Part shown: in pieces, positions 22,750-30,698 of the stretch | How the letters are laid out: each line of letters opens with the position of its first letter | Numbering within the stretch: position 1 is the first letter of the stretch | From: J038 sp034437535 | Lineage (GTDB): Bacteria > Chloroflexota > Anaerolineae > Aggregatilineales > Phototrophicaceae | Reading direction: 5' to 3' | DNA length: 30,900 bases | Assembly (NCBI GenBank): GCA_034437535.1 | Contig: DAOTTZ010000079.1 | Location: 1 to 30,900 of the forward strand | The notes under the pieces: model-generated | Seen by the model: the letters and a program-made list of their open reading frames with translations, nothing else | Database searches by the model: none | Told to the model about the DNA's origin: nothing | Program-made: the position numbers and the translations under genes

Positions 22750-24018
22750 ATGACCTTCGATGTTGAGGCGATTCGGGCGCAATTCCCGGCGTTGCATCAA
22801 GCCGCACCCGATGGCACCCTGCCGATCTTTTTCGACAACCCGGCTGGCACACAGGTGCCACAGAGTGTCATCGACGCTTACACCATGTATTACACGCAGA
22901 TGAACGCCAACGCGGGCGGAGCCTTCCACACCAGCCAGCTTAACGACAAGATGACCGCCGACACCCGGCAAGCCGTCGCGGATTTCATCAACGCCCCCCG
23001 CCCGGAAGAAGTCGCCTTCGGGCCGAACATGACCACCCTCTGCTTTAGCCTGAGCCGCGCCCTGAGCAAGACGCTCCCGCCGGATGCAGAGATCATCCTC
23101 ACCCGTATGGATCATGACGCCAACGTCTCCCCCTGGTTGACCATTGCCGATGACCTGGGCTTGACCGTCCGCTGGGTTGATCTCGTCGCGCAGGATGCCA
23201 CGCTCGACCTGGACAGCCTGGAAGCCGCGCTGACCGAGCGTACCAAGATCGTCGCCACCGTCCACGCTTCCAACGCGGTCGGCACCATCAACCCGGTACC
23301 ACGCATCGCGCAGATGGCGCACGCCGCCGGGGCCTATCATGTGGTGGATGCGGTACAAAGTGCGCCGCATCTGCCGCTGGATGTGCAGGCCCTCGGCATG
23401 GATTTCTTGCTGTGTTCGTCGTATAAGTTCTTCGGCCCGCACGCCGGGGTGATGTGGGGCAAGTATGACCTGCTGGCGGAATTGCCGGCCTACAAGGTGC
23501 GCCCGGCCAAAGATCAACCGCCTTACCGCTGGGAAAGTGGCACCCCGGCCTTTGAATCGCTGGCCGGGGTGGGCGCGGCGGTGCGTTACCTGGGCAAGAT
23601 CGGCGCGACCTATGGCGCCCCCTACCGGAACGACTTCGACGGATACACCGGCGACCGGCTGAACTACAAGACCGGCATGAAGACCATCCAGCACTACGAG
23701 CAGACCCTGGTCACCCACCTGCTGGATGTCCTCCAGCGCATCCCCGGTGTGACAGTGTACGGCATCACCGACCCGGCCCGCTATGATGAGCGTTGCCCGA
23801 CGGTCGTCTTCACGCATGAGCATTACACCCCGGATCAAATCGCGGCGCATCTGGCAGAGCATCATATTTACGTTTGGAGCGGGCATTATTACGCCATCGA
23901 AATCATGGAGACCCTGGGCCACCCGCAACACGGGATGCTCCGGGTGGGGCTGGCCCATTACAATACCATCACAGAAATCGACCGCATGGGTGCGATCCTG
24001 ACGGCATTTCTAGCGTAG
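22750..24018 (+). CDS. Cysteine-desulfurase-like PLP enzyme (class V aminotransferase fold)
   Basis: A 422-residue PLP-dependent enzyme of the NifS/SufS-like fold. The PLP features are clear: the cofactor-binding Asp in YHVVDAVQSAPH, the Schiff-base Lys226 in LLCSSYKFFGPHAGVMWG, and an opening that matches class V enzymes (FFDNPAGTQVPQSVIDAY). In true desulfurases a mobile loop carries the catalytic Cys before the C-terminal domain (HHCA type). Here the matching place reads WSGHYYA, with no Cys. This points to the 'cysteine desulfurase-like' subgroup with unproven substrate, possibly another lyase or epimerase. AAAGGA precedes the ATG. No SUF or ISC partner gene is nearby. Confidence 0.85.
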   Translation: MTFDVEAIRAQFPALHQAAPDGTLPIFFDNPAGTQVPQSVIDAYTMYYTQMNANAGGAFHTSQLNDKMTADTRQAVADFINAPRPEEVAFGPNMTTLCFSLSRALSKTLPPDAEIILTRMDHDANVSPWLTIADDLGLTVRWVDLVAQDATLDLDSLEAALTERTKIVATVHASNAVGTINPVPRIAQMAHAAGAYHVVDAVQSAPHLPLDVQALGMDFLLCSSYKFFGPHAGVMWGKYDLLAELPAYKVRPAKDQPPYRWESGTPAFESLAGVGAAVRYLGKIGATYGAPYRNDFDGYTGDRLNYKTGMKTIQHYEQTLVTHLLDVLQRIPGVTVYGITDPARYDERCPTVVFTHEHYTPDQIAAHLAEHHIYVWSGHYYAIEIMETLGHPQHGMLRVGLAHYNTITEIDRMGAILTAFLA

Positions 24019-24030
24019 GTCAGGCGTACA

Positions 24031-24058
24031 TTGCATCAATTTGAAATTTAATTATACT
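24031..24058 (+). promoter_or_regulatory. Candidate promoter of the Met-rich secreted protein
   Basis: TTGCAT (24031-24036), a 16-base spacer and TATACT (24053-24058). Transcription would start near 24065, exactly where a 5' hairpin begins. Confidence 0.5.
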
Positions 24059-24064
24059 GATAAC

Positions 24065-24087
24065 GTGCCGGATAACTTTTCCGGCAC
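24065..24087 (+). repeat. Hairpin at the predicted 5' end of the Met-rich protein mRNA
   Basis: GTGCCGG pairs with CCGGCAC (7 bp, 9-base loop). It could be a weak terminator of the upstream PLP gene, but the T-run is poor (TTCTC). Its place at the predicted transcript start suggests an mRNA-stabilising 5' hairpin. Confidence 0.45.
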
Positions 24088-24114
24088 TTCTCACAAAAAC
24101 AAGGAGATTAATAA

Positions 24115-25527
24115 ATGAGAATTCGACTGTTTCTTGTCGCGTTGATGGCGTTGCTTGTCGGCGCAGTGAACGCACAACCGACTTGCCCATCCGGACTGGA
24201 AGGGGATAATTGCACCCTGTACCAGACTGCCCTGGTCAACACGGCAACGGCACAATCGTTTACGATGGATTTTGAAATTGACTTGAGCTTTGACATTACC
24301 ATGATGACGATTAGCCTGACGGCAGAAGGCAGTGGGCCATTGGTGCTGGATGGCGAAGGCAACATCATCGCCGCCCGGCTGGATATGCCCGAAGCCGCAG
24401 TGAACATGGGCTTCATGGGTGGCTCTAGCGAAGGGGCCGCGTCCTTCATCCTGGTAGATGAAGTGATCTTCTTCGGCATGGGCGAAGACCTGGACTCACT
24501 CACCTGGGAAAGCGTAACAGTGGAAGAACTAGGCGGGCGTGAAGCAATTGACCTGACCGTCAGCGGTATGGCGTCCGTCGATTTCGCCGCTGAATTCGGC
24601 ATGGGCACTGATGTGCCGGAAACTGCGGAATGGACCCGCACTGATGACGCCACCACGCCCGATGGTGAGACCGCCATCCAACTGAGCAGTGTCATCACCG
24701 GCGGTGACCTGATGGCCGGCATGGATGAGGCGATGGAAGAAATGGACGAGATGGAAGGCATGGGCGACATGGGCGCGTTGTTCGGCGGCATGGCCGGCAC
24801 CTTCGATGTCGATAACAACCTGTTCATCGACCCGGAAAGTAACCGCCTCATCGCCGCTAGCATCCTGTCTACCATCAGCATGGATATGAGCGGCATGATG
24901 GAAGGCATGGAAGAAACCGAAGGTATGGAAGGTATGGGCGACCTGTTCGGTGACATGGGCGGGACGACCACCGTCGCCGTCGCCTTCTCCGGCTTCGATG
25001 AGAGCTACGACATCCAGGCCCCGGCAGATGCCGAACCGATGGATGAGATGACGATCAGCGCGATTAACTTCGGCGCACTGCCCGACCTGATGTCGAATTA
25101 CTTCACCAACGCCGTGACAATGAGCGGTGGCATGGGTGGCGATATGGGCATGGGCGGTATGTTTGGCGGCGACAGCATGTTCTTCGACAACTGCACCACC
25201 ACTGGCTATACCCCGGCGGATGCTGGCACGCTGAGCATCGGTGACGCGGTGACGGACGCGCTGGCGGCAGGCGATACCGACCTGTGGACGTTCAACGGTG
25301 AAGCCGGCCAGATCGTGACCATCAGCATGAGTAGCGACCCGGTCGATACCTACCTGGAGCTTTTCGGCCCGGATGGTGAAGGCCTGACTTACAACGACGA
25401 TTTCGAAGGTTTCAACTCACAGATCACCAGCTTTGAACTACCGGCCTCCGGTGAGTACACCATCGCGGCGTGTGGTTACAGCACGTTCGACGAAGGTGAA
25501 TACAACCTGGAACTGAGCGATAGCTAA
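24115..25527 (+). CDS. Secreted methionine-rich protein with C-terminal PPC domain
   Basis: A 470-residue exported protein. A signal peptide (RIRLFLVALMALLVGAVNA, then QPTC) leads into a beta-rich domain with alternating strands (about 40-190), reminiscent of LppX/LprG-like lipid-binding folds (fold guess). It is interrupted by three Met/Gly/Glu-rich low-complexity stretches, at about 203-227, 262-282 and 341-360 (for example MDEMEGMGDMG and GGDMGMGGMFGG). Residues about 370-470 are a PPC domain (GDAVTDALAAGDTDLWTFNGE ... YLELFGPDGEGLTYNDDFEG ... GEYTIAACGYSTFDEGEYNLEL). Paired Cys early and late (24/33 and about 361/456) could form disulfides. The ATG has AAGGAG upstream. A strong terminator follows. 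Confidence 0.8.
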   Translation: MRIRLFLVALMALLVGAVNAQPTCPSGLEGDNCTLYQTALVNTATAQSFTMDFEIDLSFDITMMTISLTAEGSGPLVLDGEGNIIAARLDMPEAAVNMGFMGGSSEGAASFILVDEVIFFGMGEDLDSLTWESVTVEELGGREAIDLTVSGMASVDFAAEFGMGTDVPETAEWTRTDDATTPDGETAIQLSSVITGGDLMAGMDEAMEEMDEMEGMGDMGALFGGMAGTFDVDNNLFIDPESNRLIAASILSTISMDMSGMMEGMEETEGMEGMGDLFGDMGGTTTVAVAFSGFDESYDIQAPADAEPMDEMTISAINFGALPDLMSNYFTNAVTMSGGMGGDMGMGGMFGGDSMFFDNCTTTGYTPADAGTLSIGDAVTDALAAGDTDLWTFNGEAGQIVTISMSSDPVDTYLELFGPDGEGLTYNDDFEGFNSQITSFELPASGEYTIAACGYSTFDEGEYNLELSDS

Positions 25528-25541
25528 GCATCATCATCACG

Positions 25542-25570
25542 ACGGGTAGAGCCAGGCTCTACCCGTTTTT
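25542..25570 (+). terminator. Intrinsic terminator after the Met-rich protein gene
   Basis: A 9-bp stem (CGGGTAGAG / CTCTACCCG, loop CCAGG) is followed by TTTTT. It ends at the stop codon of the convergent GNAT gene and can also act as a hairpin for that operon. Confidence 0.88.
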
Positions 25571-26516
25571 ATCTCTCCGCGACATACCGAAACACATGCT
25601 CTGCCCGGCCATATTGATACCCCAGATGTTCCCACACCCGGATCACGGCGCGGTTGGTAATCTGCGTCTTGATGTAAGCATGAGACGCGCCTGATTCTTT
25701 CAGATGGTGGGTGATTTCCGCCAGTAATTTAAGGTACCAACCGCGTGCGGCAGGGTCAACCGCCGCCAGCGCACCGGCTTGCGCCAGATTATGCCCCCAG
25801 CGCGGCCAATCCGCCCGGTGATAATTGGTGGTGCAAAATGCCCTGGGATCATCGACATCCGGCACGAAGACGGCATCGGCGAAGCCATCTTCCACCGACG
25901 CCCGCACCCACTCCGCCATGAGCTGATCGACCGCTTGTTCCGCCAACACCGGGTCAGCATGGAACCGATCATAAGCGTTGACACTGGTTCGGGCGACGAC
26001 CGCCAACGGCGCGACATCCTCCCGCCGGGCCAGGCGCAGGTTGAAGCGATGCGGATACTTGAACGTCGCCAACGGACGATGATAGGTTAACTGAGTCGCC
26101 AGCAGGTCAAAGCGCAGACCGGCCAACGCACGCAATAGCAGAGAGTCTTCCGGCAGGGCGGTACACAACACATAATGCTCCGCCGAAAGGGTGGATAAAA
26201 AGTGGGCAACCGCCGTTTGATGCGTGGCCGGCCCATCCGCCTGCAAGGGGACAATGGCCTGCAAGCGCACGACCGGACGCCCGAAGAACGCACTATCCCA
26301 GGCCAGATACCGCGCCAGGACGGCGGTCTGGTTGTCATCCTGGGTGAAGATCATACTGCGGTCATCGTCATCACCCAGCCCGGCCAGTAGATCGTCAATA
26401 TAGGCCGCCCGGAAAGCGGCAGGTCGCGGCATAAAATCCAGCGGGGAAGCCACCAGCCGATCCTCAAGGGCCTGTCGTATACGGTTGATCTGGTCGGGCG
26501 TCAGGGTTGAGGTCAT
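25569..26516 (-). CDS. WecD-like GNAT acyltransferase (last gene of ACP operon)
   Basis: A 315-residue acyltransferase. The segment AVLARYLAWDSAFFGRPVVR is the hallmark of WecD/RffC-type enzymes, which acylate the amino group of dTDP-amino sugars. The C-terminal GNAT half is present (NLAQAGALAAVDPAARGWYLKLLAE ... THHLKESGASHAYIKTQITNRAVIRVWEHLGYQYGRAEHVF), with AARGWYLKLL in the place of the CoA-binding loop. That loop is less canonical than R/QxxGxG/A, so the acyl donor might be an acyl-ACP and not acetyl-CoA (inference). Its ATG overlaps the SDR stop by one base (TGATG). As last gene in the operon it is the natural candidate for transferring the acyl group built by the other three. Confidence 0.75.
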   Translation of the reverse strand: MTSTLTPDQINRIRQALEDRLVASPLDFMPRPAAFRAAYIDDLLAGLGDDDDRSMIFTQDDNQTAVLARYLAWDSAFFGRPVVRLQAIVPLQADGPATHQTAVAHFLSTLSAEHYVLCTALPEDSLLLRALAGLRFDLLATQLTYHRPLATFKYPHRFNLRLARREDVAPLAVVARTSVNAYDRFHADPVLAEQAVDQLMAEWVRASVEDGFADAVFVPDVDDPRAFCTTNYHRADWPRWGHNLAQAGALAAVDPAARGWYLKLLAEITHHLKESGASHAYIKTQITNRAVIRVWEHLGYQYGRAEHVFRYVAER

Positions 26517-27244
26517 CAGGCGGTCAAGCCACCGTCAATGATAATCGTCTGCCCGGTGATGAACCCGGCGGCAGGCGAGCACAAGAACACGATCAACGGC
26601 ACTACATCGGCGGGAGTCCCCAGCCGGTTGAGTGGGGTTCGGCGGCGGATCTGGTCGCGTTGGGTGTCGGTCAGGCCGTGTGTCATCTCAGTTTCGAGGA
26701 ACCCCGGCGCGACCGAATTGACCGTGATGCCACGCCCGCCCAATTCCCGCGCCAGGCTCCGTGTGAAGCCATCCAGCCCGGCTTTGGTCATCGAATAAAC
26801 CGTCAGCCCCCGGTACCCGGTGTGGCCGACGATAGACGTCACGTTGACAATGCGCCCAACCTGCTGGGTGAGCATCTGCCGCACCACCGCCCGCGTCAGG
26901 CGGAAGGTGCCCTTCAGATTGATGTCGATCATGTTATCCAGGTCGGCGTCAGTTTCCAGCGCGGCCACATCATCCAGGGCGACACCGGCATTATTCACCA
27001 GCGCATCCACCCCGCCGAAGGTGGCCCGTACCTGCTTGACGAAGGCGTTCAGGCTGGCCGGGTCGGTCAGGTCGGCTTGATCCACCAGCAATCGCGCCGG
27101 GTAATCTGCCTGCAAAGCCGTTAACGCCGGGGATTCCTTGCGGCTGAACGTCGCCACCTGCCAATCCGTCGATTCTAGAAATGCGGTGACAATCGCCAGG
27201 CCCAGGCCCCGGCTCCCACCACTGATTAATACCGTAGAACTCAC
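26516..27244 (-). CDS. SDR-family reductase, FabG-like
   Basis: A 242-residue short-chain dehydrogenase/reductase. The nucleotide loop is GGSRGLG (9-15), followed by NNAG (84-87) and the catalytic Ser137 (NVTSIVG), Tyr150 and Lys154 (YSMTK). The ending PAAGFITGQTIIIDGGLTA is typical of FabG-type 3-oxoacyl-ACP reductases. Arg12 and an early Arg (FSRKES) suit NADPH. FabG relatives reduce 3-oxoacyl groups on ACP, and the operon supplies its own ACP. It starts at GTG 27244, overlapping the ligase stop as GTGA, so it is translationally coupled. Substrate chain and stereochemistry cannot be read. Confidence 0.88.
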   Translation of the reverse strand: MSSTVLISGGSRGLGLAIVTAFLESTDWQVATFSRKESPALTALQADYPARLLVDQADLTDPASLNAFVKQVRATFGGVDALVNNAGVALDDVAALETDADLDNMIDINLKGTFRLTRAVVRQMLTQQVGRIVNVTSIVGHTGYRGLTVYSMTKAGLDGFTRSLARELGGRGITVNSVAPGFLETEMTHGLTDTQRDQIRRRTPLNRLGTPADVVPLIVFLCSPAAGFITGQTIIIDGGLTA

Positions 27245-28581
27245 GATGAAGACCTCACGATTTTTTCGTTGCGCCGTTCGATGTAATCAACAGCCTGTAA
27301 CGCACGCGGTTGTTCATACCGGCTGAGGGTGGCCCGCAGATGAGCGCGGATGGCGGCCAGCGTTTGCGCGGCATCATACCCCGGCAAGATCTCGACATCT
27401 GCCGCCACCACCTGCCCGGTGATCGGATTGTCACGCCCGTAGACGTGGGCCATCTGCACACCATCGACGGTCATAATCGCCGCCTCGACCGTGTGCGGGT
27501 AGACCTTCACCCCGCCGACGTTGATGACCTCGTTCATCCGGCCCCGGAATAATACCCGGTCGCCGGTCACTTCTACCCGGTCGCCCGTCGGGAGCCAGCC
27601 GTCATCCACCGCCGGGGCCTCTGCGCCGATGTAGCCATCCATCGCGTGGGCGGCGCGGATGTAAAGCTGATCGTCTTCGACCTTCAGCGCGACATTGCCC
27701 ACCGGACGCGCCAGATAATCAAGCGGGAAGCCGGGCAAGCCATCCTTGACGGAAAAGCACGAGCCGATCTCGGTCGTCGCGTAGACCTGCGTCAGCACGG
27801 CACCGGGGAATAAGCGGCGCAGACGATACAGAATATCGGGTGTGGCCGCTTCTCCGCCGAGCGTAATTTGCTTCAGGGGCGGCGCGTCTGCCGTCTCAAA
27901 GCGGCTGGTCAACACCCGCCAGAAGGTCGGCGTGGCGGAAATAGCATCGACACCTTGCTCTCGAATGGTCGTCAACACCACATCAAACCCGCGTGACGGC
28001 GGGATGACCAACGTCTCTACATTGACCACCGCATGAACCAACAATTGAATACCGGCGAAGTGGTTCAAAGGATAGGCCAGCAACCACCGCCATCCCGCCG
28101 AGATACGCCGGGCCTGTGCCACCAGGCGCGACCAGGTATACCGCACAGCCTTTGGTGTGCCGGTAGTCCCCGTCGTGAAGATGACGATCTCACTGTCATC
28201 AGCCAGGGGGGTATGCGGCAGGTGATCGTGTGAAAGCGCGTCAAAGAATGAGTCAAAACGCCGGGCCGCGTCATGATCGAGTGTCTCATCGTCGGTCAGG
28301 ATCACCCCCGGCCCGACCTGCTGGATCGCCTGGAAGACTTCGGCGTGTGTATAGTGCCGGTTCAAAACGATGACCTGCACCCCGGCCATACTGGCCGCCA
28401 GGATCACCAGCACCACCGCCGCCGAATCCTGCCCATAGAGATACACGCGATCCGGTGCCCGGTGTATCAAGGCCGCCGCAACCTGCCGGGCACGCGCCTG
28501 CACCTGGGCAAAGGACAGCGTATCATCCGGTGCGATCAGCATCAGTTGGTCATTATCATCAGGGAGAAGCGTATGAATCAT
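27241..28581 (-). CDS. AMP-forming acyl-activating enzyme (ANL superfamily ligase)
   Basis: A 446-residue adenylating enzyme. Core motifs are in order: the P-loop-like A3 IVIFTTGTTGTPKAVRYT (about 132-149), A5 QVYATTEIGS, A7 DDGWLPTGDRV, A8 hinge FRGRMNEVINVGGVKVYP, and the A10 Lys near the C-terminus (ERRNEKIVRSS). The NGGVKV/NVGG hinge is typical of acyl-CoA/acyl-ACP ligases. It is short for the superfamily (usually 500 or more), mainly by a small N-terminal domain, like stand-alone ligases that load a carrier protein. Its ATG overlaps the ACP stop as ATGA. The context suggests that it adenylates a carboxylic acid and loads it on the ACP. Confidence 0.88.
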   Translation of the reverse strand: MIHTLLPDDNDQLMLIAPDDTLSFAQVQARARQVAAALIHRAPDRVYLYGQDSAAVVLVILAASMAGVQVIVLNRHYTHAEVFQAIQQVGPGVILTDDETLDHDAARRFDSFFDALSHDHLPHTPLADDSEIVIFTTGTTGTPKAVRYTWSRLVAQARRISAGWRWLLAYPLNHFAGIQLLVHAVVNVETLVIPPSRGFDVVLTTIREQGVDAISATPTFWRVLTSRFETADAPPLKQITLGGEAATPDILYRLRRLFPGAVLTQVYATTEIGSCFSVKDGLPGFPLDYLARPVGNVALKVEDDQLYIRAAHAMDGYIGAEAPAVDDGWLPTGDRVEVTGDRVLFRGRMNEVINVGGVKVYPHTVEAAIMTVDGVQMAHVYGRDNPITGQVVAADVEILPGYDAAQTLAAIRAHLRATLSRYEQPRALQAVDYIERRNEKIVRSSS

Positions 28582-28829
28582 CCGTCGCTCGTCGCGTAAT
28601 ACGTGATGACTTCGTTAATGGTCTGTGGGAATTGCTCCGCGCTGTATGGGTCGGTGCCGAATTCGTTTTCCAGATGCACTGAAAAGGTCGCGGTATCCAG
28701 CGAGTCCAGCCCCAGGCCGTCCTCATAGAGTGTTTCATCCGGTTGGAAGCTCTGCCGTTCGATTCCTTTCTCCGCCAGGATTGTCTGGAGGATGGATTCG
28801 ACTTTCGTTTTGACTTGCGACTGATCCAT
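28578..28829 (-). CDS. Acyl carrier protein
   Basis: An 83-residue acidic four-helix carrier protein. The phosphopantetheine site is Ser43 in DGLGLDSLDTATF, matching the DSL signature, with helices at about 4-18, 43-57 and 66-78. I chose ATG 28829 (MDQSQVKTKVES), which gives the normal ACP length; the longer frame adds a stretch without family similarity. It is not beside fab genes, so it is likely a dedicated carrier for the operon and not the housekeeping AcpP. It is the first gene; the ligase overlaps its end by four bases. Its own activation needs a phosphopantetheinyl transferase encoded elsewhere. Confidence 0.9.
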   Translation of the reverse strand: MDQSQVKTKVESILQTILAEKGIERQSFQPDETLYEDGLGLDSLDTATFSVHLENEFGTDPYSAEQFPQTINEVITYYATSDG

Positions 28830-28927
28830 AGTAATGATTGCCCTCTTAAACTGCTTTCCGGTGGATTGTATCAGCGATCCGCCGAAAGCTGTAGGCTGAT
28901 AGAGCGCGTTGCTCACCCGCCAGAGGG

Positions 28928-28969
28928 AAAACCGCCCGGTGCATCAACCTTCTACTTGATCCACCGGGC
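28928..28969 (-). terminator. Terminator of the tandem-PPC gene
   Basis: On the minus strand, CCCGGTG pairs with CACCGGG, and an inner ATCAA/TTGAT continues the stem after one mismatch (about 12 pairs in all, 8-base loop). CGG and TTTT follow. It separates the PPC gene (ends 28981) from the ACP operon. Confidence 0.65.
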
Positions 28970-28980
28970 CAGGTCAAAAT

Positions 28981-30435
28981 TTAACCTTCGGAGACAGTCA
29001 GTGTGAAGTCACCGGCTACCGGGCCTTGCTGGAAGTTGTTGTTAAACACCCGTACCAGATACGTCCCATCGCTAGGAAGCGTGACAGTATACTGTAAAGA
29101 GCCAGGACGCACACTATACAGACTGAACAACACACGCGGCGCGTTTTCCACGATCAGCGGTTCTTCCACGTCGATCCCCGGACCGTAGCTCTCGCTTTCG
29201 CTGGTCAGGGTAAAGGTCACCGTCTGGCCGGCGGTTCCTTGCAGGCGATAGACGATCTCGCCCTGCTGGCCGCCGCCGACGACATCACTGACGGGCGTGC
29301 CCAGTTCCAGGGTTGGCACTGCGGATGGCGCGACGGTAAACGCATAATCGCTGACCATCCCGGCGACTTCCGGCGCGGTGGCGTTTAAGCGGCGCAGGAT
29401 CGCCAGATGCGGGCCGTCCCGGTCTACGGTGATCGGATCACTGGTGAAGCCGATCACGTCTTCAGGTTGGTAGGCGGTGTTATTGCCAGCCATCGAAAGA
29501 CCATTCGGCCCATAGATGATGATCTCAAAATCGCCCATGCTGGTTTCCAGCGTGTTGCCATCCAAACGCAAGAGATCACCCGCGCTGGCATCGAACGTGT
29601 AGTAATCCTGCGGGTTCTCGTCGTTCAGCGTGCCGGTCACCTGATTGCCCAGGTCGATGGTCGCCGCATCAATGCCTTCAACCGTGAAGCGCACCGTCAC
29701 CGGCTGAAGTTCCATCACCGTATTGGGGGCATCCATCGGCGGGGCAGGCGGGAAGAGATTGGCGGAGAAGTAATACGCGCCGTTGTCGATGTCCATCGGC
29801 ACCGGCTCGACGATGATCCGCTGTGGTATCGGCTGGGTGGATTGCCCGAAGTATTCTCGCCCGATAGGACCGCGCCCCTGGGCGAAGAAGTTACCTTCAC
29901 CGCTCACCCGTTCCACAATCGAGCGCACGAAGTAAGTTTCCGCCGCTTGTGCATCAAAGTAAAAGGCTTGCACCGGTTGCTCCGGTGTGAGTTCGACCTC
30001 AGCCGGTTCGTTGAGGTTGAGGAACGGCAGTTGCGTCTCGCTGACGGTCAGGGTGTATTCACCGGTGGATTGGCCGGCACCGTTCGGCCCACAACAGCGC
30101 GTCGCCACGATGGTATATGTGCCGCTGACGGGTGCGCGAAACGGCCCCAGGTAAGCGTTGAGGAAGCCCGCCGAGTCGTCATCGTTCTGCATCTCCATCC
30201 CTTCCGGGTTGAGGATTTGCAGGTAGCTATCCAGCCGATCTATTGCGGTTACATCGGCGGTGGAAGCCATGCGAATGCCGATGACCTGGTCTTCTTCCAG
30301 ATCAATGTTGTAGCGGACGGCTGGCATCTCGTCGGTGATAGTGCCCGTGACTGAATCACCCACACTTAAACTATCTTGCGCCAGCGTAGGGAACGCCAGC
30401 AGAAGCAGGGCCAACAGGAACATAATCGTTCTCAT
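28981..30435 (-). CDS. Secreted protein of tandem PPC-like beta domains
   Basis: A 484-residue exported protein. A signal peptide (RTIMFLLALLLLAFPTLA, then QDS) is followed by about four repeats of a beta-sandwich of PPC type. Repeat 1 (about 22-130) has GDSVTGTITDEMPAVRYNID and a YTIVATRCCGPNGAG loop with adjacent Cys. A more divergent repeat 2 follows (about 133-250). Repeat 3 (about 252-365) begins IDLGNQVTGTLNDENPQDYY. Repeat 4 (about 370-484) begins LELGTPVSDVVGGGQQGEIV and ends YLVRVFNNNFQQGP. No enzyme motif is seen, so it is likely a surface or matrix protein. I chose ATG 30435 (AAAGGA eight bases upstream); the frame's first codon is TTG 30438. Confidence 0.78.
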   Translation of the reverse strand: MRTIMFLLALLLLAFPTLAQDSLSVGDSVTGTITDEMPAVRYNIDLEEDQVIGIRMASTADVTAIDRLDSYLQILNPEGMEMQNDDDSAGFLNAYLGPFRAPVSGTYTIVATRCCGPNGAGQSTGEYTLTVSETQLPFLNLNEPAEVELTPEQPVQAFYFDAQAAETYFVRSIVERVSGEGNFFAQGRGPIGREYFGQSTQPIPQRIIVEPVPMDIDNGAYYFSANLFPPAPPMDAPNTVMELQPVTVRFTVEGIDAATIDLGNQVTGTLNDENPQDYYTFDASAGDLLRLDGNTLETSMGDFEIIIYGPNGLSMAGNNTAYQPEDVIGFTSDPITVDRDGPHLAILRRLNATAPEVAGMVSDYAFTVAPSAVPTLELGTPVSDVVGGGQQGEIVYRLQGTAGQTVTFTLTSESESYGPGIDVEEPLIVENAPRVLFSLYSVRPGSLQYTVTLPSDGTYLVRVFNNNFQQGPVAGDFTLTVSEG

Positions 30436-30477
30436 CAAAATTTCCTTTGCGATTTAAGGGTTATTGTCTCTCATTCG

Positions 30478-30507
30478 ATGATATGCGAAATTGGCCCCAT
30501 CGTGCAA
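30478..30507 (-). promoter_or_regulatory. Candidate promoter of the tandem-PPC gene
   Basis: On the minus strand TTGCAC (30507-30502) and TATCAT (30483-30478) are 18 bases apart, about 43 bases before the ATG at 30435. Confidence 0.5.
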
Positions 30508-30535
30508 TACACGCTTACCCGCCGTAAGTTTAGCA

Positions 30536-30565
30536 TTGACCCGACCTGGGGGCGCGTGCTAGAAT
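30536..30565 (+). promoter_or_regulatory. Promoter of the tRNA-Ser pair
   Basis: TTGACC (30536-30541), an 18-base spacer and TAGAAT (30560-30565). This is the best sigma-70-like match in the window and would start RNA near 30572, about 20 bases before the first tRNA. Confidence 0.65.
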
Positions 30566-30591
30566 GCCCAGACCGAGTGAGATGAACCGCT

Positions 30592-30682
<91 letters not shown>

Positions 30683-30698
30683 CAACTTCACATTCACG

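Noticed and set aside
22309..23958. 549-codon open frame on the minus strand
   Set aside because: It lies antisense to the membrane protein and the PLP enzyme, both with clear motifs or layout. The translation has no recognisable domain and a skewed Arg/His/Gly/Val content typical of GC-rich shadow frames.
24108..24971. 287-codon minus-strand frame rich in Met, Ser and Pro
   Set aside because: An antisense reflection of the Met/Gly-rich repeats in the secreted protein; low complexity and no start signal.
29407..30354. 315-codon open frame on the plus strand
   Set aside because: Antisense to the tandem-PPC gene, which has a signal peptide, ribosome site, promoter and terminator. The plus frame is rich in Arg, His and Val with no motif.
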